A DNA stretch of 64,000 nt from Hysterangium stoloniferum (GCA_015178975.1 WHVD01000077.1:248001-312000), one strand, 5' to 3'. Counted from the first letter of the stretch, positions 44,387 through 57,027 are shown. Made by a program: numbers and translations. The notes: generated by a model from the letters alone, not told the origin.

Positions 44387-45367
44387 GGAGCCGATATCAG
44401 AACATGCTTCAAGCGAGGTCCTTTCGCACGTGTCTGTAGTCGATGGGGTTTCATAAGCATACCGTTATCGTTCTTCTCCACCGATCTCGGTCTCTCAAAT
44501 ACCTTTTCTAATTACAATAGCTCCTAGAGCGTTCTACGTCTTTGGATATTCCTGCCCCGTTCTTAGTTAGGGTCGGGGACGGACATGATATTATTGGGCT
44601 TTCAGTGCCGATGTGAATTGTAATACTAGTGCTGATAGTGGATCAATGTACACCTGATGGCCTAGAATATTGGATTTGAGCTTGAGAAAATTCTCACCAG
44701 ATGTATTGACGGTGCCGCGACTTGAAGACGTCGCTTCCAGCCACACTGCGCAACCGATCGTGCACAGATGATGAAATTTACAAACATAACTGCTTATTGA
44801 CTTCAAGGGTCAACTCGTGAGCTCATTCACACACGATGCTCTGATTGTCGCTGATGTACAAGCCTTCGATCCCTTGCTTTGTTTCGGGGCGGATCACTCA
44901 TTCCTCGCAGAGCGGCAGCCACCCCTTGCTGCATTCCAGGCCCTGTTGTCTATACTCTAGGCATTAGCTGTTCCTAATTTTGAAGTATTTTGTTATAAAT
45001 AAATTACTAGCCCGTGAAATGTGGGAATAATTGAAGTACCACTGGTTGTCAACTGTTCGGAATAACCTGCTACTCTATAACTATATAAAAGGTATTATTA
45101 GTGGTATATAGAGGTTATGGTCAGTGATTGAATCCCAGATGTCGGCCGTCAGAATCTGCCAAACTCGGACTCCAGCGGCCCGCCCTTGTACCTATGGCTG
45201 TGTACATAAGCGGAGTCGATGCCGCGATGTGATTCATATCCTTGTCAGGTCTCGTGCCTAAAAGGAGAATTTCTTGACGAAGAAGCCTACACGACTGATC
45301 GTTTATATGCAGGCTGGTCGCATCTATTTAATAAATTTTCCTTGCTTCGCAGCTTTCAATTGCAAGT
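44387..45367. other. Intergenic region, promoter of the GMC gene
   Basis: No gene recognised. A TATA-like TATATAAAA lies at 45083-45090, about 280 bp before the GMC start codon, and may or may not be used. Confidence 0.4.
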
Positions 45368-47692
45368 ATGCGTGTACACTCCCGAGCGCTCCAGCTCATC
45401 CTTGGGGGTTACGCCTTATTCGTTCCTGCTGCAGCTGAGGTATTCTCAAACCCAGGAAAACTTGCAAAAAAGTATGACTTCATCATTGTTGGCGGTTTGT
45501 GCTTCCACTAAAAGCGGAGCTGCGCCCTGACTCCTCATGCATAGGAGGTACTGCCGGATGTGTTTTAGCAAACCGATTGACAGAGGATCCAGATACTCAG
45601 GTGCTTCTCATTGAAGCCGGCACAAGGTTCGTTTGCACTCTTCTGTGCCCGACGTTCCGTGGCCTGATTTTCCATAGCGCTGACGATATTCTTGCTACAC
45701 AAATACCATTCTTGGGAGTTACCCTTCCAGGTACAACAATAGACTGGAATTTCACCACCACGGCTCAGAAAGCGTTGAATGGACGTTCCTTCCCCTTTAC
45801 CAGGGGTCAGGCTTTGGGCGGAAGCAGTGTAATTAGTGCGTCTCTCCTGCTTTCTCTCTAGGCGATTAGGACATGGATCAATTCGCTCATTTTTCTCTAT
45901 TATTGTAGACTTATTAACCTGGAATCGGGGTTCCAATGATATTTGGGACCGATGGGCGGAGATAACTCACGACGACGGGTGGTCATGGGCGAAAGTAGAG
46001 ACATTTTATGATAAGGCAATTTTCATTTATTTTTCTAAAAATTGTGAATGCGTCTAACTGTAAGTTGAAGACGTCACATTTAGTCGCACCTGCTGATGGA
46101 CATGATACCTCGGGAGAAATTATACCGTCAGCACATACACACACCCATGGTCCTGTACAAGTCAGCGTGCCAGGATTCCCAACAGAACTAGACAGTATGG
46201 TTATCAACTCTGCGAAGAAACAGCCCCGAGGCAGTCGTTTCCCATTTAACCCAGATCTGAACTCGGGAGATTCTGTCGGAATGTGTGCGCTGGTTTTTCC
46301 CGTCGTATCCATGAGCATATTGATTAATCCCTGCATTAGCTTTAATTCAATCTTCAATTGGAGGTGGGATGCGCAGCCATGCCGCCAATGCCTACTTGGA
46401 CCCAGTACTTAATCGTGCCAATTTACATGTGTTGACGTCAACTCACGTTACGAGACTTATTGCGACTCAAGCAAAAAATAAGAAGCCTACATTTGGGACT
46501 GTTGAATTTGCCCAGAGCTCCACAGGTAGATCTATTTTTGCTTCTTATTGTCATCTGATTAACGGCACTACGCAGGTCATCGTTCACAGATCTCGGCGAC
46601 TAAGGAAGTTATTCTTTCAGCCGGTGTTATTGGCACGCCCCAGCTCCTTCTTCTGTCTGGAATTGGTCCTACCTCAGCTCTTAAGGCCAAGAATATTAAA
46701 ACCATCGTCGATTCCCCTAGCGTGGGCCAGAATTTGACGGACCACCCATTAGTTGCCAATTACTTCCAGGTCAACTCTAACAAAACTTTTGATGCCTTGC
46801 TACACGACCCAGCCCTCATCGGAGCAGACATCGCGACCTGGATAGCGTCCAAGTCGGGGAATATACTTGTTGACTCTCCAGGTAATACACAAGGATTCTT
46901 GCGGCTGCCAAATGACGCACCGGTATTTACCAAGAATTTCCAAAATCCTGCCTCTGGCCCTGGGTCTGGAAATACGGAGTTTATATTTGTGGTGCGGCTT
47001 CATTGAACCCCCTGACATGTTTCCTTCAGATTGACATCGAGGCTAGGACGGATTTGCGCAATTCGGACCGACTCCCCCACCTGCAACGGGGAACTTCATG
47101 AGTATCCTGACAGCGGTCGTTTCCCCCACGTCCCGTGAGTCTTTCTTTGATACTTTCAAACATTACTAATAATTGCTCTATGTAGGGGGAACGGTGTCCC
47201 TTGCCTCCACCGACCCCTTCGATCAGCCTCTTATTGACCCTGCCATACTAACCACGGACTTCGACATGTTCGCCATGGTCCAAACAATGAAAGATGCACA
47301 AACATTTATTAAGGGGTCGCCGTTTAATGGTTTTGTTCACGGACCATTTGGACAATTGGCCGGTGCAACCACCGATGCACTGAAGGAAGCCCTCGTGCGT
47401 GATACAGCCGAAACCGTGAACCATCCTGCCGGAACGGCCGCTATGTCCCCTGTTGGAGCCTCCTGGGGTGTTGTGGATCCCGACTTACGTGTAAAAGGCG
47501 CAGGCAGTCTGCGAATCGTAGATGCTTCCATATTCGTAAGCATTCATTGAGCGTTTTGGGGGGCATCCTTTTGATGTTCTGTATCAGCCTCAAATTCCCG
47601 AGTCCCATATACAAGCCCCCGTATACACGGTAGCTGAAAGAGCTGCTTCTCTGATCAAAGCTGCGCATGGAATTCCCGACTGCGACGATTGA
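45368..47692 (+). CDS. Secreted GMC oxidoreductase, copy 1, 10 exons
   Basis: FAD-dependent alcohol oxidase/dehydrogenase of the GMC family, probably extracellular. Exons: 45368-45494, 45545-45626, 45678-45835, 45909-46015, 46071-46284, 46340-46525, 46576-46991, 47047-47134, 47186-47535, 47588-47692; 1833 nt, 610 residues, all phases agree. The N-terminal signal peptide is MRVHSRALQLILGGYALFVP, then AAAEVFS. Motifs: YDFIIVGGGTAGCVLANRL (FAD), GRSFPFTRGQALGGSSVIN, SAGVIGTPQLLLLSGIG, catalytic His in VNHPAGTAAMSP and in ESHIQAP. Intron 4 (46016-46070) is GC..AG; a CTAAC branch-like motif lies at 46054-46058. Exons 2, 3, 4, 8 and 9 have the same length as in both paralogues. Its upstream neighbour is the 7TM gene. 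Enzymes of this family make hydrogen peroxide or oxidise aryl alcohols or sugars in wood and litter decay; the substrate here is not known. Confidence 0.92.
46016..46070 (+). other. GC-AG intron (55 nt)
   Basis: Exon 4 ends GATAAG and the intron begins GCAATT. No GT is available that keeps the frame, and the paralogue at 52645 also begins GC. Confidence 0.8.
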
Positions 47693-49815
47693 GGTAACAA
47701 ACGGACTTAGCTAATAGTTGATGGTTTCCTCAACTGAAACCAGTTGAGATAATACTAGTACATTCGGGACATTTTGTTGATGTTGTAGTTGGGCGCTGGA
47801 AGTGGTCTGGGTCTGCTTGTTTTATTCCTTTAGATCATCCTACTCCTAGAAGCAATATGAATATGAGGGTGTTTGTATAATTCAACTTGGAAAGGGCCCA
47901 AGAATTCTTAGAGTATATATATAAACTTTCCTCGGCAAACTTTATTTTTCCATAAATTTCAGGGGACACTGAGATCGAGAATAGTCTCAGCGTTGAAAGG
48001 CCAAAAAAAAACCGATTCCAACTTAAAAGGGCTACTCAGAAATCCACCATCAATTCACCATACTTATTTACAAAAACACGGGCGTTGTTGATCTACATAC
48101 CTTAATATTAATATTTTCTATTTCAGAAAATGATGATTGATCTTTGAATAATAATAATAATAGCGAGTTCCATAGGGCTCGCTTAAAGAAAATTCATCCG
48201 TAAAATATGCTACAATCCGGCCGTTGTCACACCGATAACAAGCCGTATAAGAACAAAATGGTCACGCCGCTGCTATAATAATTTGGTCTCCACTAGATTC
48301 AGTCACCACTATTACTTTCCACGCAACCACAGGTCCGTTTTGGATGATCCGGGGTGCATTCTCTTTCTAAAGTTCATTAGAACGCAGGAAAACTGTCCGC
48401 AGTAGTTCGCGTGCACTATTTCAATAGTTAATGGTAAATTATTTCGAACGGTGCTAAAGTAGCATTATATCAAGGCCGTGTTACCCTCCTCAGTTTATGA
48501 TATGGCAAGTTAGTGAGAATAATCTTAAAATGATGTTTCTTCTTCAAAATATTAACATTTCTTTAATTTAAGTCGGGACAGTACAGTGTACCGACCACTT
48601 CTCACACGGTGCACACTCGGGTCACTTTGCACACCAAAATAGAAATTGGTTAGGATCCCGTTGGATCGTTTCATGAACCTTTCTTCTAATCAAAGTAACC
48701 TTGTCAACGGAATTTGAAGGACGACAAAAACTCACAGAATGTGGGCGATACATGGATTAGCTGTTTTGCGTCGAAGGAGGTAATAAATATTTTGAATTTT
48801 TGACTGACCGTGGTCGTGATAGAGGCATGGGTTTTTTTTAGTGGTGATATTAAAATATAAATTTGAGTAATGCGGGGCAGTGGGCCGCCGTCCAAGTTGA
48901 CCTGTTGTCCCCCTGAAATGAGTTTTAACAATTTATATATAGCCTAATTACCCAATGTATTCATTTAAGTCCAGATGTGGTCCAATACGACCCTTGCTCC
49001 ACTGTGGCGTCATAAGAGTTTATCTGTGCTACCATCCGGCTCAGCCTGGATATTCTTCTCCCAAGATAAGGATCACGACAATGCATATGTTATTTTTCGA
49101 GCCCTGCATGGATATAAAAAGTAGCAAAAGTGTGAATAAGGATCCACAAACGACTAAAACGATCTGGCTAACTGCTTACGTCAAGTTATTGCCAATCTAA
49201 CAATTCACCCGCACTCTACGGAATAGTAGCTTTTAATTGCACCAGCGTTTATCGAATTCTATGCAGGAGGAGTCTTGATAATAAAAATGGGGACCGATGG
49301 CTTATCGCGAGGACCGATTTGTCGTATTGGGAGACATTATTAGATCGTGATATTTTAAGCGTCAGAACCTTACTCGAGCGTTCTACGTCTGGAGGTTCGC
49401 AGGTTGGGAGATTCTCGCTTGAAGCCTTCTGATTGAAACCATTTTCTAATGTGCCTGCGGGAAGCGTAATGCAAACGCTGTACATTTGATGGATCATCGT
49501 TTTCCCTGTGTGTCTTTAATTTCACAATGGTGCTGACTCCGAGTATTCTATATAGCCAGAATAGGGCACAGGGAGGACTCTGCCTAAACTATTTTACTTA
49601 TTCTGCAAGTTTGAGTAGAGCATTTTTCAGAACTATCATTAAAATTGACTCCCGGAAGACATGGCCTATCCGACCGGATTAATCAACCACGTCAGGGTGG
49701 ACCGGCCGTCTTCCAATGCAAAATATGTGCTGGCAGTGCTTCTTCATAAAAAGCTTACTTGGGGTTCAAAGAGTCCTGAGATGACAGGTTCCCCCGTCTC
49801 TTTATTGACCACCAC
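47693..49815. other. Intergenic region between the two gene pairs
   Basis: AT-rich, with an (ATA)n run at about 48150-48165 and short open frames only. No TE or gene recognised. Confidence 0.5.
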
Positions 49816-51250
49816 ATGCCACCACCGATCGTTCAGTTGTGAGTACTATTTTCCAGGTCGTGTGCCTACATAGCTGATGTCAACTGCAAAACATGCAGAA
49901 CCGGGCCATTGGTACGTCAGATCCCCCCAACCCAAAATCTCGATACTGACAACGGCATTACGTCTCAGTTGCTTGGCCATCTCTTCAACTGGGGCCTGTT
50001 TGGATGCCTGACGGTCCAATCCTGTAGGTTTGATGGCTAGCGTTACGTATTGGTAGCTGATGCATGCATCAATTGCTTTGGTAGATATATACTATCTAGC
50101 TTTCCCCAATGACCGTACACTTCCAAAAGTTATTGTGGGCTGGGTTGTTATCATAGAAACACTCCAGACAATCCTTTCGACACGGGATGCATTTCGTGTT
50201 TTCGGAACTAACTGGGGAAATCTTGAAAACCTCAATGAAATTGGGTGGCTATGGTTTAGCACTCCGGTCTTAGGCTCGATCAGTGAGCTTTACCTCATTC
50301 TCACTTCTGTTGTGTCACACCACTTATGTTTCAATAGTTACCTCAACGGCGCAGTTGTTTTTCGGCTGGCGAATATACATACTGTCCCAGAAAATTTACA
50401 TCCCAGCTGTAACCATTGTTGTATGTCCCACGCTGGTATTTTAACCACCTCCAGAATATAATAGGGTCTGTCCAGCTTTCATTCGTCCAATGCGGTGCTG
50501 GATTGTGGGGTGGCATTTTCGCCCACCAGCTTGGTCTGTTTTCAGAAGTCCAAATTCACGCTTCCCCAATTACCTCCGTAAGTATTCCCCACCTATAAGT
50601 ATTCCCCACCTATTATATATTTCCTACTCATAAATTATATGAGTAGGCATGGCTTGGCGGTGCTGCTCTTTGCGATGTTATTATAGCAATTAGCATGATT
50701 TACTATTTGTTGAAGTCACGCACTGGCTTCCACAAGACGGATATGCTCTTAACTAGACTGGTTCGAGTAACTGTCGAGACCGGTTTGATCTGCGCAACAT
50801 TTGCTATCCTAGATCTTGTCCTCTTCCTTTCCTTCGAAAACAATAATTACCACCTCGCACCATCCATTGCGCTCTCAAAACTCTATACCAATAGTCTTTT
50901 AGTGGTATGTTGGTGTATATTCAATAACGTGATGCTCATCGATGATTTTTTCATGTTAGGCCCTTAACGCCAGAGTGCGCATTGTAGGCGGCAGAGGAAC
51001 CTGCGAACCAGCTGATGATTTTATGTTATCAACCTCTTTGGCTTCACGAGGAACTGGGGCAGACGTGAACTCGAGAAGCCTCGGAAGGGTACAAATGTCG
51101 AGTGAGACGAACCAGACAGACGACGACATTTCAATATCCCCTGTAGGCTTCCTCTGAGGCAGGTCTGAAACCAAATCACTTACCTTACTTTAGAGCAAAA
51201 TGTCTTACACGCCATCAGTGCCTCATGAGAAGCAAGATGAAGTCGTCTGA
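49816..51250 (+). CDS. DUF6534-type seven-transmembrane protein, copy 2, 9 exons
   Basis: Paralogue of the 42949-44386 gene. Exons: 49816-49838, 49899-49911 (13 nt), 49969-50023, 50085-50282, 50338-50420, 50476-50577, 50647-50904, 50960-51142, 51194-51250; 972 nt, 323 residues, all phases agree. Exons 2 to 7 have exactly the lengths of copy 1. Starts MPPPIVQL, then TGPLLLGHLFNWGLFGCLTV; shared blocks YYLAFPNDRTLPK, GWRIYIL, LFSEVQ, SRTGFHKTDMLLTRLVRVTV, NNNYHLAPSIALSKLY, LNARVRI. The tail differs most and ends PHEKQDEVV. The start is set by aligning the short first exon with copy 1. It sits 0.75 kb upstream of the second secreted GMC gene, repeating the arrangement of the first pair. Confidence 0.88.
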
Positions 51251-51999
51251 AGCGCCGATATCGGGCAACGTAAGGCACCTTCTGAAACGGCTCTGCTAGT
51301 TTGGTTTCAAAGATAATTATAACGGATATAGTGCTGATTAGCTGTTTGCTATTCGTGAATTCATCGTGGTACTTCCTAGAGCATCCTTTCTTTGGATGAC
51401 GCTCACCTTCGGGGTTTGGATAGAAGACAGGGCAGGGCGGTGTTGTAGTTTATGGGTATAATAAGAACTGCCTGCTCCAGATACATAATAGCACCGTGAC
51501 AACGCTCCAATACAATTCTCAGGCATCAGGATTGATTAACAGCAGCTGAATTCCGCGGAACGGGAAGCGATCATTGATGAACGTTGGATATTAAACTGTG
51601 CGATTCGCCTCACTGGTTCTATAATTATAATTACCTACTTTAGTTGTAATAACGTCAACGCGTAGCAAACATGTCACGTGGATAGTTACTATCGTGTGAC
51701 ATGAGAATACAATTACCCATCAAGGAAATTACCAACAGTCAACTATTGCATTCGTCCTAGTAACTTCATGACTACATATCCACTCTGGTGCCTACTTATT
51801 TATGCTATAGTATGGCTCTAAATGCGGGAGCAGTTACCACCGCTTGAAAGGGAAAGATTACATGGAACCCCAAGGGAATCCTCACGTAAGAGTTTGACTT
51901 AATCGAGGGAAAACATACATATATGTGAAGAACGTCAATGAGGAAATATTAACATTTTCTTCTCTTACATTCCCTCAGCATATAGTTGTTATGTTTGTA
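51251..51999. other. Intergenic region, promoter of GMC copy 2
   Basis: No gene seen. Confidence 0.4.
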
Positions 52000-54316
52000 A
52001 TGTCGCGAGGGCTCCACCTCATCCTCAATGTCTGTACGCTCCTAGCATCTGTCTCCGCTGCTGTTCTCCCAACCCCACTTCAACTGGCACAATCGTATGA
52101 CTTTATTATTGTTGGCGGTTAGCGCCTCTCCCCCTCATGATCTCCGAAGTTATGGCTAAGCTGGTATACTGCCTTTTCCTCCACAGGTGGCACTGCAGGC
52201 TGCGTTTTAGCAAACCGATTGACCGAGGATTCAAGTATACAAGTACTTCTTATTGAAGCCGGCGCGAGGTCTGTCACTGTGTACTGCTCCGCGATGAAGA
52301 TATTCCTGACACATCAACAGCGCTGATAACAATCTTAATACACAAATACCATTTTTGGGAGTCACCCTCCCTAATACAGTAGTTGACTGGAATTTTACGA
52401 CAACCACTCAGAAAGGATTGAATGGACGCGCAATGCCCTTTACCAGGGGTCAGGCTTTGGGGGGAAGTAGCGTAGTCAGTATGTCTTTCCTCCCTCCTTT
52501 CTTATGGATGACCTAGCCCCTTATGATTTCATTATAGACTTACTTACTTGGAATCGCGGCTCAGACGATCTTTGGAACAGATGGGCGCAGATAACTAGAG
52601 ACCCCGGATGGTCATGGGCGCAAGTCGAGCAGTTCTACGACAAGGCAAGCTTGATTTCCTATCACACATTAGCAAGAAGGCTGATAATGTTCGACTTGAA
52701 GACTTCGCGTCTAGTCGCTCCTGCTGATGGACATGATGATACAAATCAAATTATACCTTCAGCACACTCACAGACGAATGGGCCCGTAGAAGTCAGCGTG
52801 CCTGGCTTTCCGACCGAACTTGATGATATGGTCATCAATTCTGCCAAGCAGCAGCCCTCGGGCAGTCGTTTTCAATTTAATCAGGATCTGAACGCGGGAA
52901 ATTCTGTGGGAATTTGTTGGTCCTTCCATAGTAATCTCTCCAACAGAAACATGATTGAACGTTTCTCGCTTCAGCTTTCATGCAGTCCTCCATTGGTAGT
53001 GGTACCCGTAGCCACGCTGGCACGGCGTACTTAGATCCTGTCCTTAGCCGCGCCAATCTTCACGTGTTAACGTCGACTCATGTCACGAGACTTATTCCCA
53101 CAGGCAAGTCGCCTGCATTTAAGACCGTAGAGTTTGCACAGAGCGCCACAGGTATGTTGATCTACGCTGGTTGTATCCCCTGACTTATCACACAATGTAG
53201 GTCCACGGTCCCAAGTTTCGGCAACCAAGGAAGTGATCCTATCAGCCGGTGTTGTTGGGACGCCGCAGATCCTTCTTTTATCTGGAATCGGTCCCTCTTC
53301 GAGCCTTCAACAGAAAGGAATTAAAACCATTGTTAATTCTCGTAGTGTGGGTCAGAATCTCACTGATCACCCATTGGTCGCCAATTATTTCCAAGTCAAT
53401 TCTAATAACACCTTCGATACTTTACTTCGTAATCCCGCCATTATTGGTGAAGACATTGGGATATGGTTGGCGACAAAGTCTGGAAATATCCTTGTTGACT
53501 CCCCTGGGAATACACAGGGATTCATGCGGTTACCAAATAATGCCCCAATATTCAACCACACTTTCCAGAACCCTGCCTCCGGTCCAGGTTCTGGAAATAC
53601 CGAGTTGATCTTCGTGGTGGGTTCTAATTTAAGACGCCAACTGGCCATCTTTATTAGAACTGACACTAAAAATAGGATGGATTTGCACAATTCGGACCAA
53701 CTCCTATGCCTGCAACGGGGAGCTTCATGAGTATACTGACAGCGGTCGTCTCACCCACCTCTCGTGAGTCAGAATTAGTTCGACGGACATATTACCTACC
53801 ATAACAATTTGATCTTTCAGGTGGATCGGTATCCCTCGCCTCTACCAACCCTTTTGATCAACCCATTATTGATCCCGCTATTCTCACTACGGACTTCGAC
53901 ATATTTGCTATGGTCCAAGCCGTGAAAGATGCCCAAACATTCATCCAATCTTCGCCCTTCCAAGGATTTGTTCAAGGCCCTTTCGGGCAGCTGGCTAAAG
54001 CGACAACCGATGGACTTAAGACAACCCTCATTCGCGCTACAGCGGAAACCGTGAACCACCCCGTCGGGACGGCGGCGATGTCGCCTGTTGGTGCGTCTTG
54101 GGGTGTCGTGGATCCTAACTTGCTGCTAAAAGGCGCAAGTGGTCTACGAATCGTAGACGCTTCCATATTCGTAAGCATCCCATCACATTTTTATCTCCCC
54201 ATTCTGACATTACGAATCAGCCCCAAATACCCGAATCCCACATCCAGGCGCCAGTATATATCGTTGCTGAAAGGGCTGCTTCATTGATCAAAGCTGCGCA
54301 TGGAATTCCCCAGTAG
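52000..54316 (+). CDS. Secreted GMC oxidoreductase, copy 2, 10 exons
   Basis: Paralogue of 45368-47692. Exons: 52000-52117, 52187-52268, 52321-52478, 52538-52644, 52702-52915, 52975-53151, 53201-53616, 53676-53763, 53821-54170, 54221-54316; 1806 nt, 601 residues, all phases agree. Signal peptide MSRGLHLILNVCTLLASVSA followed by AVLPTP; an ATG three codons upstream (51991) is an alternative start. Motifs: YDFIIVGGGTAGCVLANRL, GRAMPFTRGQALGGSSVVN, SAGVVGTPQILLLSGIG, His in VNHPVGTAAMSP and ESHIQAP. Intron 4 (52645-52701) is GC..AG and 57 nt without a stop, so retention would add 19 residues. Exons 2-5 and 7-9 match copy 1 in length. Likely secreted oxidase or dehydrogenase; substrate unknown. 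Confidence 0.92.
52645..52701 (+). other. GC-AG intron (57 nt, open in frame)
   Basis: Begins GCAAGC after GACAAG and ends TTGAAG. It has the same position and unusual donor as 46016-46070, but its length is a multiple of three and it has no in-frame stop. Confidence 0.75.
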
Positions 54317-54728
54317 ACCAAGTTGTTACCCCCAGAGCCGGCTTTTGTACTAGGACCATCAGTAAAATGATTGTCAACAGATGGACTTCTGCCCTGCCAG
54401 GGGTTCCCAATCTTGTGTTGACAGGCTTAATCATTGCATTCATTGTACTCATGTTATCAGTCTCTTTTTATTAACATTTGTGAGATTTATTTGTTCATAC
54501 CGACACTAGTGTTGTATAGCGGAATCGATCTCAATTACTTGCAACATCCTCCTTTATGTAAAATTCAAAATATGTTTCGAGCTAGTACACTTGCAAAGAA
54601 TTTTATGAAACCAAATGTCATCCACAACGTAGAAAACGTGAACTGGCCCCAACTTCGGGCCCTGGGACTCCTAAACAATGGCCTTAGCCAACATGGGATA
54701 ATCTGTACTGTAAGATTGGTGAATGATA
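54317..54728. other. Intergenic region
   Basis: No gene seen. Confidence 0.4.
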
Positions 54729-54818
54729 TTGAAGTTTTCGTGGTGCTGTTCCTAGACTGAATAACTTTCCATTTGTCTAAGTGAGATGACGGTACTCGTT
54801 TTAAACGGATAAGGACTA
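54729..54818 (+). repeat. Dispersed ~90-bp direct repeat, copy 1
   Basis: TTGAAGTTTTCGTGGTGCTG ... ACGGATAAGGACTA, about 80% like 55491-55580 by eye (shared AGAATAACTTTC-like core, GACGGT and GGATAAGGACTA). Confidence 0.75.
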
Positions 54819-55937
54819 AACATAATAGATCTTATATAACTCCAAATTACACGGTGATTCCTCCACCATCGTCTTGCTGCATGGACATCGACAAAATCCG
54901 ATCCAGCAAGGAAACCTGCTGGCCTCGGACCACGACCTGTCAGCTTCGGTGATCGTTGATCTCGGGTTGAAGCCTCCCTCTCCTGACAGGTGTACCGCCC
55001 AAGCGTATACTACCCACCATTGGATCCCAAGATTCTCGGAATTTCGATGTACGCGTAGTACGGCACGAATTCATTATCCGATCACTCCCTTTGGCTCTCA
55101 GGCTCAGTAGTAGACTCCTAAACAGTAACTCTGGAAGGGCGAAACGGTAGCGGTAGCGGTATCCCCCTGATGAGTGTTTTCGTCGGCTCGAAACCGTTAC
55201 AGTCCGTTTCCCCTAGCCACCCTCTACCTTAGCTGACAAAATTCAATCTTCAGAGACAACTGATTGCGGCGAGTGATAAGGTGGTGGTCTGCCCAGCGGC
55301 GCTCTGGTGGACGCTGTGACCTTGCGTTGTCATGGTCATCTTGCTATCGACCGTGGCGACCAGAAGCCTAATGCTCGCAATCCCTCGCAATCCCAAATCC
55401 CAGAAAGGTTAATAAATAATTTCCTGTCATGGGAGGCTTGTGACGCAACATACTTTGACCGATGAGAAAAATAATTATTCCAACCAATTGTTGAAGTTTC
55501 GTGGTGATGTCCCTAGACAGAATAACTTTCTGTTTATCTGAGTAGGTGACGGTTAGGTCGTTGTAGACGGATAAGGACTACTGTACATAACGAATTCCCA
55601 ATATTCAACACAATTTACTATTTCTCTAGACGTGAGTGAGTTGTGATCTCAAGTGACCCACTGCTACAACTATCCAACCACTTTCCAGTTTCCAGGGAAT
55701 TACCATCGAGCGTATTGGAATCGACGTGTTGATCCTGTGTTTAGTGGTTCACACATGCACAACTTCGTAATCATTCTTTCCTGCGTCAGGTAACTTACCA
55801 GTACCGTGCCCGATGACAGGGCGAATGCTGCTTTAGCCTCCTACGATTTGGCTCCGTGAGCTTGTGCCAAGGATGTATAGCTCTGAGCCCTTAATATATA
55901 AGAGATAGGGAGCAACTCAACTTTTGGTTTTGTCTCC
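54819..55937. other. No supportable gene; contains repeat copy 2
   Basis: A frame at 54874-55110 has no recognised domain. 55491-55580 is the second copy of the 90-bp repeat. A short GGTAGC triple repeat lies at about 55146-55160. Confidence 0.4.
55491..55580 (+). repeat. Dispersed ~90-bp direct repeat, copy 2
   Basis: TTGAAGTTTCGTGGTGATGT ... ACGGATAAGGACTA; see 54729-54818. The two copies are 760 bp apart in the same orientation. Confidence 0.75.
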
Positions 55938-57027
55938 CCTAGCAATAATTTTGCCTCTGGTCAGCCCGCTCATTCCCTAGATTCCCTTCGTGGCCCGGGA
56001 CCCATCGTATCCTGAATAGTCGTTCAGACGCCTCTCTTTTATTTTTTATTTTGATATTTAGGAACTCAACCAATTGCTGCCCCGACGAGGCCTCTCCCCC
56101 CGTGGATGCGGCGATACCTGCTTGGTTGTTCATGCCAATTATAGCCAAAGGGGCTCTCATCAGGAAAGTGGGAAGATCAGTAAGTATGCTGTCTATATTG
56201 TCTAGAGCCATCTAGGAGAGCTAGCTAGTTCGGCTAGACTTGGCCAGACGCACCACTTTCACGAGATCCCTATTCACTTGTCAGTATAAAAACTTACTAT
56301 AGATCTATAGAGGCTAGGGAGGCTAGGGAGTCTGCATAATGGGTGTAGACATTCCCAAATCCCAGATGCTGCATGCTTCGCTCGCTAGCTGGAGAGCAAG
56401 TACAGTGCCAAACAGTTCAGCTTTTTTTGTTCGCAGGGATGACTACTTCCTGCAGATGGCACCATTTGGGTCCCTTAATGTCATCCTGTATAGTTTTGGT
56501 TTTTGGCTGGCACAATCTTAAATATATCCATGTTGTACTCGAGTGGACTTTCGGCAGCGTGATATCTTGTTGTCGCGTTGAAGAGGATCTTTGGTACCAG
56601 CAGAGGGAGTGGGAGCAGGTTGCATCAGGGATTTGGGAATGTCTACACCCATTATGTAGACTCCACAGATCTATAGTAAGCTTTTATACTGACTAGTAAA
56701 TAGGGATCTCGTGAAAGTAGTGTGTCTGGCCGAGTCTAGCCGAGCTAGCTAGCTCTCCTAGATGACTCTAGACGGCATACTTACTGATCTTCCCACTTTC
56801 CTGATGAGAGCCCCTTTGGCTGTAACTGGCATGGACAACCAAGCAGCTATCACCGCATCCACGGCGGGAGAGGGCTCGTCGGGGCAGCAATTGGTTGAGT
56901 TCCTATATATCAAAATAAAAAATAAAAGAGAGGCGTCTGAACAACTATTCAGGATACGATGGGTCCCTGGCCACGAATGGAATCTAGGGAATGAGTGGGC
57001 TGACCAGAGGCAACATTATTGCTAGGG
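55938..57027. repeat. Large inverted repeat (~400-bp arms, 264-bp spacer) built on LINE RNase H sequence
   Basis: 55938-56363 is the imperfect reverse complement of 56628-57027. Both arms encode, outward, the same LINE-type RNase H tail: LTDLPTFLMRAPLA, a MDNQAAI-like motif (MNNQAGI in the left arm), FRIRWVPGHE and NERAD or NEWAD. The left arm is read on the minus strand (55939-56211) and the right arm on the plus strand (56762-57025). Arms also share the run GGGTGTAGACATTCCCAAAT. The spacer 56364-56627 is unrelated to them. Tad1-like LINEs carry such an RNase H after the reverse transcriptase, which is absent here. Confidence 0.85.
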
